DNA of 29,350 bases from Pelotomaculum sp. UBA3102 (GTDB lineage: Bacteria > Bacillota > Desulfotomaculia > Desulfotomaculales > Pelotomaculaceae): contig DFAQ01000016.1 in assembly GCA_002365865.1 (NCBI GenBank), positions 11,820-41,169 of the forward strand, read 5' to 3'. The number at the start of each line of letters is the position of its first letter. The first letter of the stretch is position 1. A program made the position numbers and the translations under genes. This document shows, piece after piece, positions 23,675 through 29,350 of the stretch. The notes under the pieces are model-generated. The model was not told the DNA's origin, made no database searches, and saw only the letters and a list, made by a program, of their open reading frames with translations.

Positions 23675-26134
23675 GTGAAGGCTATTATTATGGCAGGAGG
23701 CGAGGGCTCCCGCTTAAGGCCTCTTACATGCGGCAGGCCGAAACCCATGGTTCCGGTTTTGAACAAGCCGATTATGACCCATATTATAAATCTTTTAACA
23801 AAACACGGGTTTAATGATATCGGTGTTACCCTGCAGTACCAACCGCAAGCGATCAGGGACTATTTCGGCAGCGGTTATGAATACGGGGTCAATTTGCAAT
23901 ATTTCGTTGAAGAAATACCCCTTGGTACTGCCGGCAGTGTTAAAAATGCCGCCGGATTTCTGGATGAAACGTTTGTAGTGATCAGCGGGGATGCCCTGAC
24001 CGACCTGGATTTGTCCAGAGCCTTGGAATTTCACAGAAAGCAGGGTGCCCTGGCTACTTTGGTCCTGACCAGGGTGGATTGTCCCCTGGAGTACGGAGTG
24101 GTTATTACCGGAGAGGACGGCAAGGTTACCCGTTTTTTGGAAAAACCGGGTTGGGGCGAGGTGTTCAGCGATACGGTTAATACAGGTATTTATGTGCTGG
24201 AACCCGAGGTACTGGACTATTTTGCACCGGGTCAGAAGTTTGATTTCAGTAAAGACCTGTTTCCGTTGCTGCTGCGGGAGAAGAAACCGTTATTCGGGCT
24301 GGTTTTATCCGGATACTGGTGTGATATAGGCAACTTGCAGCAGTATTTGCAGGCCCACCAGGACGCGCTGTCGGGCAAGGTCGGAATCAGGATGCCGGGG
24401 AAGGAAATAATGCCGGGGGTCTGGGCCGAGGAAGGTATTTATCTCAACCCTGCTGCCGGCGTGAACGGGCCGGTTTTACTCGGTGCCAACTGCCAGGTGG
24501 GTGCCGCGGCAAAGATCGAGCCCTACACGGTGCTGGGTAAAGGCTGCCTGGTGCACGATCATGCTTCACTTAAAAGGAGTGTTCTCTGGAACAACGTATA
24601 TGTCGGAAGCAGTGCTGCCCTGCGGGGTGCCGTAGTGGGCAGCCGGGTCCGGGTTCAGGCCGGGGCCGGGATATATGAAGGGGCGGTAGTCGGGGATGAT
24701 TCCATTATCCGGGAGAACAGTCTCTTGAAACCGGATGTTAAGCTTTGGCCCAATAAACTGGTGGAAACAGGGGCAATCGTGCAGGGAAGCATGGTTTGGG
24801 GCACCTGTTATCCTAAAAAAATCTTTGGTTTGGAAGGAATAAGCGGGTTGGTGAATGTAGAAATTACTCCTGAATTCGCTTCCAGGGTGGGTACGGCCTT
24901 CAGTACGGTTAACGGGGCGGGTGCGCGACTGGCTGTGAGCAGCGATAATTACACTGCTTCGGTTATGATTAAGGAAGCACTGATTATGGGTATGCAATCG
25001 GCCGGTGCCGAAGTATTGGACCTCGGCACCGGTATAACCCCGGCCCACCGCTATGGCGTGCGTTCTTTAAGCTGCAAGGGCGGTGTGCACGTCAAGGTTT
25101 CACCTTATACGCCGGATAAAATAGTTATGGTTTTTACCAATTCCCGGGGTGGAAATATCTCCAGGGGACAGGAACGAAAGATGGAAAATACCTTGGCGCG
25201 GGAGGATTTCTTAAGAGCGGGGGTAAACAGGATTATAACGCCGGTAAAGGTTTCCGGGACGGAGGATAATTACATTAAGGAAGTTTGCGGCGATACTGGA
25301 ATAGAACTGCATTCAGGGCTTAAACTGTTAATTTGTTACGACCGGGTTAACCTGGAAAAGTTTATTGACGGTGTGGGCAAAGAAATGAACCTAACTTGGG
25401 AAAAATATGATTTTGACGGTGACGGAACCAGGTTTCATACCTGGCACTCGCTCCAGGATGCCCTCCCTGATATTTCTGAACGCGTGGTTAAAAGCGGTTC
25501 CGATGCCGGTGTTGTATTGGATCCAAATGCCGATTGCCTGGTCTTGATTGATGAAAAAGGCCGGGTAATTCAAGATGATTTGCTTACCGCATTGTTCTCC
25601 CTGATTATCCTGAAAGAACATGGAGGACCCGTAGTAGTGCCGGTAACTGCCCCCAGAGCCATTGAAATGATGGCGCAGCAGTACCATGGTAAAGTTATAC
25701 GTACTAAAACCGCCCTTAATGATTTTATTGACCAGGTCTTGGTGAATAGTTCAGAGCCGCAAACAATTTCACCCCTTAATATTGATGTATTTTCTGCTTT
25801 GATTCGAGTATTGAAATATGTAATGGAGCATAAGACTTCCCTGTCCGGGTTAATGGAAGAAATACCGGTTTTTTTTGTAAACAGGCGGGAAGTACCGGTT
25901 CCCTGGGAATTCAAAGGAAGGGTCATAAGGCAATTAATCCAGGACCCCCCGTCCAGTCAATTAGAATTAATGGACGGGGTAAAAGTATACCACCGGGACG
26001 GCTGGGCGCTTGTACTGCCGGACCCCGACGAACCGGTTTGCCGGGTTTTCAGTGAGGGCAGCACCATGGAAGTTGCCGAATCTTTAACCGATATGTATAT
26101 CAATAAAATAAATCAAATAGTAAATAAGGTTTAA
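23675..26134 (+). CDS. Sugar-phosphate nucleotidyltransferase / hexapeptide repeat / degenerate phosphomannomutase fusion
   Basis: This 819-residue protein has three parts. Residues 1 to about 235 form a sugar-1-phosphate nucleotidyltransferase: AGGEGSRLRPLTCGRPKPM is the NTP-binding loop, with SGDALTDLDL and FLEKPGWGEVFSDTVNTGIY downstream. Residues 250-370 are left-handed beta-helix repeats. Residues 380-819 resemble alpha-D-phosphohexomutase. The mutase part looks catalytically damaged: the TASHNP-like site reads KVSPYTP (Ser476 kept, His-Asn lost) and the metal loop DGDADR reads DPNADC (616-621). Relatives are annotated mannose-1-phosphate guanylyltransferase/phosphomannomutase; here ADP- or UDP-glucose synthesis for the adjacent GT4 enzyme is equally possible. 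GTG 23675 has GGGAGGAG eight bases upstream; TTG 23627 is rejected. Confidence 0.87.
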   Translation: MKAIIMAGGEGSRLRPLTCGRPKPMVPVLNKPIMTHIINLLTKHGFNDIGVTLQYQPQAIRDYFGSGYEYGVNLQYFVEEIPLGTAGSVKNAAGFLDETFVVISGDALTDLDLSRALEFHRKQGALATLVLTRVDCPLEYGVVITGEDGKVTRFLEKPGWGEVFSDTVNTGIYVLEPEVLDYFAPGQKFDFSKDLFPLLLREKKPLFGLVLSGYWCDIGNLQQYLQAHQDALSGKVGIRMPGKEIMPGVWAEEGIYLNPAAGVNGPVLLGANCQVGAAAKIEPYTVLGKGCLVHDHASLKRSVLWNNVYVGSSAALRGAVVGSRVRVQAGAGIYEGAVVGDDSIIRENSLLKPDVKLWPNKLVETGAIVQGSMVWGTCYPKKIFGLEGISGLVNVEITPEFASRVGTAFSTVNGAGARLAVSSDNYTASVMIKEALIMGMQSAGAEVLDLGTGITPAHRYGVRSLSCKGGVHVKVSPYTPDKIVMVFTNSRGGNISRGQERKMENTLAREDFLRAGVNRIITPVKVSGTEDNYIKEVCGDTGIELHSGLKLLICYDRVNLEKFIDGVGKEMNLTWEKYDFDGDGTRFHTWHSLQDALPDISERVVKSGSDAGVVLDPNADCLVLIDEKGRVIQDDLLTALFSLIILKEHGGPVVVPVTAPRAIEMMAQQYHGKVIRTKTALNDFIDQVLVNSSEPQTISPLNIDVFSALIRVLKYVMEHKTSLSGLMEEIPVFFVNRREVPVPWEFKGRVIRQLIQDPPSSQLELMDGVKVYHRDGWALVLPDPDEPVCRVFSEGSTMEVAESLTDMYINKINQIVNKV

Positions 26135-26199
26135 AAAAAATAAATATTGTCGGGAGTTTTTTGGGTTTAGATGATCAACCGGAGAAGAGATTAAAAAAT

Positions 26200-26247
26200 A
26201 AACCGGAGAGAACAAGGAACAAGCCTTCCTTGTTCTCTCCGGTTTTT
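26200..26247. terminator. Strong bidirectional terminator
   Basis: Bases 26200-26219 and 26226-26245 form a perfect 20-bp stem around a six-base loop. On the plus strand it ends in a run of five T (26243-26247). On the minus strand the A-rich flank 26193-26202 supplies the U-tract. It lies between two convergent units and touches the stop codon of the GH57 gene. Confidence 0.93.
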
Positions 26248-27856
26248 ATATGGCTATGGCATCAGGTTGGCGGTTCTGGTACCAGCTGTATTCGATATTG
26301 GGGAAAATATTATTTTTATATTCCAGGTCTCTCAGCCATTCTTCATCAATCCTGTGTGATTCAATTGCCTCATAAAGCCCAAAAAAGTTGTTCAGGTGCA
26401 TTTTAGTTCTTCTAACGGCATACTGAACCATGGTGCCTGTGTTCATGATGAAAGCCCAATCACTGCTCTGAGCAAGCATTAATTCCCGTGCTGCTTGGTT
26501 TAAGGCCCTTTTTAGCAGTCCGGTGGCATTTTGGTAGCGGTTAGCCATGCCCGTCATCCTTTCTGACGCCATGTGCAGGTGCCTGTAAATCCAATCATTG
26601 GCACTGCACAGCCAAACTTCGTGATAGCCCTTGTTGCCCCAGCTGGATGAGCAAGGCACCGATACCTGGTTACATGAAAACATCTTCAAATAGTCGCTGG
26701 GGGTTACCAGTTCGATTTCATCCTGGTCGAAGGCTGTTTTTCTGATCAGGTATTCCAGCCACACCGGTCCTTCAAACCACCAATGCCCGAAAAGTTCAGC
26801 GTCGTAAGGCGCCACTATGATAGGTGGCCGCTCCATCAAGCTTGAAAGATAGCGGGCCTGGTGTTGCCGGTTAAACATGAAGTTTCCGGCGTGCATGGCG
26901 GCCTTCTCTTTTGCCCGCAGCGGGTTGTAAGGTTCTTTTTGACTTAAATCCATCTTTCCGGTGATCTTAAAATATTTTATCCCGGTATGGACCCTGATCC
27001 CGTCCGGATGAATATAAGGACCGATATAGTTAAGATCGAGGTCATGGCCGATATCCCGGTAAAATTCACGGTATTCAAAATCGCCCGGGTATCCCTCCCG
27101 GGCGCTCCAGACCTGTTTTGATGATTCAATATCTCTTCCGAAAGCGGCAACTCCCGTAGGACAGTAAATGGGAGCGTAAATGCCGAAACGCGGTCTGTGA
27201 GAAGCATAAAGAACCCCGTGGGAGTCGGTGAAAAAGAATTTTAGGTCGAATTCCCGCAGTATTTTATCTAACCCCGGGGCATAGGCACATTCAGGAAGCC
27301 ATATTCCTCTCGGAGGGGTGCCCAGGTGCCGGGTATGCAGGTCAACCGCGGCTTTAATTTGTGCCCTGACGGCTTCCGGATTGATCATCATCAGCGGAAG
27401 ATAACCGTGGGTGGCGGCACAGGTAATTAATTCCAGTCGTCCGGCATCCTGAAACTTTTTAAAAGCTGAAACCAGATTCCGGTTGTAACGGTTGCAAAAA
27501 GTATCCATGGCTTCATTAAATTGTTTTTTATACATCAGGGCGGTATCATGGAAGGGACTTCCGTAGGTGCGTCCTTCTTCTTTCCCGGCCAATGCGATAA
27601 GTTTTGCCAGGTGCCGTACATAACGTTCCTGCAGGAGCGGATCGGTCAACATTGAAATAAGCGTGGGGGTCAGTGACATTGTCAGTCTGAAACTAATATT
27701 TTCGTTTAAAAGATTTTCAAATACTTGAATTAAGGGAATATACGTCTCAGTTATGGCTTCGTAGAGCCAGAGTTCTTCAAGAAAGTTTTCGTCTTCGGGG
27801 TGTCTGACGTATGGTAGATGTGTGTGTAATACAAAACAAAGGTATCCTTTAGGCAC
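26246..27856 (-). CDS. GH57 family 1,4-alpha-glucan branching enzyme
   Basis: This 536-residue protein of the GH57/DUF1957 branching-enzyme type makes alpha-1,6 branches in glucans. The N-terminus has the FVLHTHLPYVRHPE motif. Glu189 in GIWLPECAY is the expected nucleophile and Asp352 in VAPYDAELFGHWWFEGP the acid/base, close to Glu184/Asp353 of the Thermus enzyme (recalled). A flexible loop with SSSWGNKGYHEVWL is also present, as in active branching enzymes. The C-terminal helical region includes ELMLAQSSDWAF and an unusual Asn-Asn-rich tail. GTG at 27856 is preceded by an AAAGGAG site at 27865-27870. It is encoded downstream of the DUF4912 gene on the minus strand and converges on the synthase genes, consistent with a glycogen-like polymer. 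Confidence 0.92.
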   Translation of the reverse strand: MPKGYLCFVLHTHLPYVRHPEDENFLEELWLYEAITETYIPLIQVFENLLNENISFRLTMSLTPTLISMLTDPLLQERYVRHLAKLIALAGKEEGRTYGSPFHDTALMYKKQFNEAMDTFCNRYNRNLVSAFKKFQDAGRLELITCAATHGYLPLMMINPEAVRAQIKAAVDLHTRHLGTPPRGIWLPECAYAPGLDKILREFDLKFFFTDSHGVLYASHRPRFGIYAPIYCPTGVAAFGRDIESSKQVWSAREGYPGDFEYREFYRDIGHDLDLNYIGPYIHPDGIRVHTGIKYFKITGKMDLSQKEPYNPLRAKEKAAMHAGNFMFNRQHQARYLSSLMERPPIIVAPYDAELFGHWWFEGPVWLEYLIRKTAFDQDEIELVTPSDYLKMFSCNQVSVPCSSSWGNKGYHEVWLCSANDWIYRHLHMASERMTGMANRYQNATGLLKRALNQAARELMLAQSSDWAFIMNTGTMVQYAVRRTKMHLNNFFGLYEAIESHRIDEEWLRDLEYKNNIFPNIEYSWYQNRQPDAIAI

Positions 27857-27921
27857 TGATAAGCTCCTTTCGTTGTTAAATTTAGTTGTGCGGCGCGGAG
27901 CACGGTCCGCGCCTTTTTAAT

Positions 27922-28671
27922 TTATTTATTTGTCCTGTCCCCCGGCCGGTTGAATTCCGGTGAACTGATACCCAGCGGCAGTTTACCTTCCCCGATTGTG
28001 AACTCTTCAGTAATCATAGGTGAACTTGTGCCGTACTGGAATTTATTCAGAGAGCGATATAACCCTTCAATCCACATCCATTCCTCGTCCAGGCAGTCAG
28101 ACAGTGACGCGCGCGGGGTAGTGACTGTATTAGACCTTAGTAAGGTGACAAAGCGTCCGTCAGGAAACATGCGGCCCAGGTCGACGCAAAATGAGCGGTC
28201 CGGCTCTCCCACTTTAATGTGCCAGTTGTCGGTTTGTTCATTTACGTGGATATCCAGGTAACCTTTCGCGTTTTCTCCGGTAAAATCCACACCGGTTACA
28301 TCGTATACTCTTAAGACCGGCCGGGTAGACGTCCAGGCTGCGGGCCCGTAACTCTTTTTGAATTCTTCTTGTTTGGTGGCGGTGACCTCCCAATAGGCGT
28401 ATAACCAGTGAGGGTCGCGCGCCATCAGTACCATACGGTCAACTCCGTAGTTCTTGGGCAGTTGAGGTTCATGGGGATGATGAACCGCCTTTACCGGTGT
28501 GGCTGGAAAACGAAGCCCTAACTCTTGAGCAGTTTCTTCTTTAAATAATGGCCGGGATGAATTTCCCGAGGCACTGTTTTTGGTAAAACGGGGACGCCTT
28601 AAAAATAAAAAAATACCCACCGCCAGTACCAGTATCAAAGCCGGAAACATCCAAGGGGACAGCACATTCAT
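27922..28671 (-). CDS. DUF4912 protein with N-terminal membrane anchor
   Basis: This 249-residue protein has one hydrophobic segment (about residues 3-24, MFPALILVLAVGIFLFL) followed by positive residues, so the bulk should face the cytoplasm if it is a simple anchor (inference). The remainder matches the DUF4912 pattern: LPKNYGVDRMVLMARDPHWLYAYWEVT, then LRVYDVTGVDF, WHIKVGEPDRSF and VTLLRSNTVTTPRAS. The function of this family is unknown to me; members are often found beside GH57 enzymes, as here. ATG 28671 is used because AGGAGG (28681-28686) is nine bases upstream; TTG 28689 overlaps that site. The GH57 start lies 65 bases downstream, so the two are probably one operon. Confidence 0.8.
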   Translation of the reverse strand: MNVLSPWMFPALILVLAVGIFLFLRRPRFTKNSASGNSSRPLFKEETAQELGLRFPATPVKAVHHPHEPQLPKNYGVDRMVLMARDPHWLYAYWEVTATKQEEFKKSYGPAAWTSTRPVLRVYDVTGVDFTGENAKGYLDIHVNEQTDNWHIKVGEPDRSFCVDLGRMFPDGRFVTLLRSNTVTTPRASLSDCLDEEWMWIEGLYRSLNKFQYGTSSPMITEEFTIGEGKLPLGISSPEFNRPGDRTNK

Positions 28672-28715
28672 GGAGTTTTCCCTCCTCAAAAATGTATTAA
28701 AAATATGTGATATAA

Positions 28716-28741
28716 TTGAACTGTTCTTGTTGAACTGTTCT
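28716..28741 (+). repeat. 12-base direct repeat pair
   Basis: TTGAACTGTTCT occurs at 28716-28727 and again at 28730-28741, separated by two bases (period 14). It lies in the divergent gap between the DUF4912 gene and trmL. The second copy begins with the -35-like TTGAAC of a candidate promoter. Confidence 0.85.
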
Positions 28742-28758
28742 CAGGTTTTATTTATTAT
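28730..28758 (+). promoter_or_regulatory. Candidate sigma-A promoter for trmL
   Basis: TTGAAC at 28730-28735 and TATTAT at 28753-28758 are separated by 17 bases. The orientation is toward trmL, about 136 bases ahead of its start. The direct repeat overlaps the -35 box. Confidence 0.4.
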
Positions 28759-28893
28759 TACCCAGACTGAAAATGTTTATTTACTTTTATATAGATTCAA
28801 ATGTTGATAATAAAGCCGGAGTTATGAGTTTTTAAAATAATTTTTTGTTTAGGTATTAAATGGAAAAAATGACATTACAGGGAGGTGGAGGCT

Positions 28894-29350
28894 TTGAACA
28901 TAGTTCTGGTGGCGCCGGAAATACCGGCCAATACCGGGAACATTGCCCGGACCTGTGCCGTCACCGGGGCTGCCCTGCACCTGGTGCGCCCCCTGGGGTT
29001 TTCCACCGAGGACAAGTATTTGAAACGCGCCGGCTTGGATTACTGGAGTCTGGTGGAAGTACGGTACTATGACAGTTTCTGGGAATTAACAGAAAGATAC
29101 CCGGGGCATAGTTTCCACCTGTCTACCACCAGGGCATCTCACCGTTATACGGAAGTCATTTATGAGCCCGATTCTTTTTTGGTTTTCGGCAGGGAAACCG
29201 AAGGCCTCCCACCGGAAATTTTGGCGGCTTTTCCGGAAAATCAAATTCGTATTCCCATGCTGGAACAGGCCCGTTCTTTAAACCTGTCCAATTCCGTAGC
29301 TTTGATTCTTTTTGAAGCTCTGAGACAGCAGGGTTTTCCCGGGCTTAGAT
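28894..29350 (+). CDS. trmL: tRNA (cytidine/uridine-34-2'-O)-methyltransferase, SPOUT family, 3' truncated by window
   Basis: This partial protein (152 codons visible) runs off the window. It begins MNIVLVAPEIPANTGNIART and contains the SPOUT methyltransferase trefoil-knot motifs: FGRETEGLPPEI and IPMLEQARSLNLSNSVALI followed by LFEALRQQ. These match TrmL (YibK), which 2'-O-methylates wobble position 34 of certain tRNA(Leu) species using S-adenosylmethionine. TrmL is about 155 residues, so only a few residues are missing. Start TTG 28894 follows GGAGGTG (28881-28887) by six bases. It is transcribed away from the DUF4912 gene. Confidence 0.92.
   Translation, partial: MNIVLVAPEIPANTGNIARTCAVTGAALHLVRPLGFSTEDKYLKRAGLDYWSLVEVRYYDSFWELTERYPGHSFHLSTTRASHRYTEVIYEPDSFLVFGRETEGLPPEILAAFPENQIRIPMLEQARSLNLSNSVALILFEALRQQGFPGLR

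Noticed and set aside
26161..26406. Open frame of 81 codons starting with TTG after GGGAG
   Set aside because: It runs through the perfect terminator hairpin and then antisense to the GH57 gene; the composition is not protein-like.
28860..29072. Open frame starting near the trmL ribosome-binding site
   Set aside because: It is in a different frame from the conserved SPOUT protein that starts at 28894, and its product is Gly/Pro/Cys-rich nonsense.

Overview
The window looks like a chromosomal piece of a Gram-positive Firmicute, most likely an anaerobic clostridium of the Peptococcaceae type (Pelotomaculum/Desulfotomaculum-like). The pointers are strong AGGAGG ribosome-binding sites, an NAD-dependent DNA ligase, GatCAB transamidation, an Amj-type lipid II flippase, a YerC-type TrpR-like regulator heading a his operon, and a NifV/LeuC/LeuD-like/isocitrate dehydrogenase cluster. 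Base composition looks close to half G+C by eye. About half of the genes appear to start with GTG or TTG. The taxonomic placement is inference from gene content; no 16S or other marker is present.

Layout. 1-2025: end of a purine operon (3' part of purH, then purD). 2120-8244: a histidine operon with its own sigma-A-type promoter. It contains yerC (hisR-like), hisD and hisC in one open frame, hisB, hisH, hisA, hisF and hisI, closed by a hairpin terminator; hisG, hisZ and hisE are absent. 8337-17753: a housekeeping run of pcrA helicase, an Amj-like membrane protein, ligA, a solitary Dam-type adenine methyltransferase, then gatC, gatA and gatB and a terminator. 17915-21981: a four-gene oxo-acid cluster of NifV-like synthase, aconitase-superfamily large and small subunits, and a dehydrogenase that carries the isocitrate dehydrogenase Ser-x-Asn-x-x-Leu-Arg signature, then a terminator.

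22043-28671: a glycan (probably glycogen-like alpha-glucan) region. On the plus strand are a tiny stand-alone CBM25-like protein, a GT4 glycogen-synthase-like glycosyltransferase, and a nucleotidyltransferase/hexapeptide/degenerate phosphomannomutase fusion. Converging on them from the minus strand are a DUF4912 membrane-anchored protein and a GH57 branching enzyme. A 20-bp perfect-stem bidirectional terminator separates the two units. 28894-29350: trmL tRNA methyltransferase, cut by the window end.

How the genes work together: yerC-his makes histidine from PRFAR-level intermediates onward and probably autoregulates through a palindrome between its -35 and -10 boxes. GatCAB makes Gln-tRNA(Gln) and/or Asn-tRNA(Asn). 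The NifV-LeuC-LeuD-IDH set is best read as acetyl-CoA plus an oxo-acid leading to 2-oxoglutarate, or else a homocitrate route. The glycan genes could together activate a sugar, polymerise it and branch it.

Points most worth a second look: the hisD-hisC fusion across two poly-A tracts, the degenerate phosphomutase domain in the glycan cluster, the isocitrate signature beside a NifV-like gene, and the palindrome in the yerC promoter. No CRISPR array, transposon, rRNA or tRNA was seen, and no gene-free stretch exceeds 300 bases.
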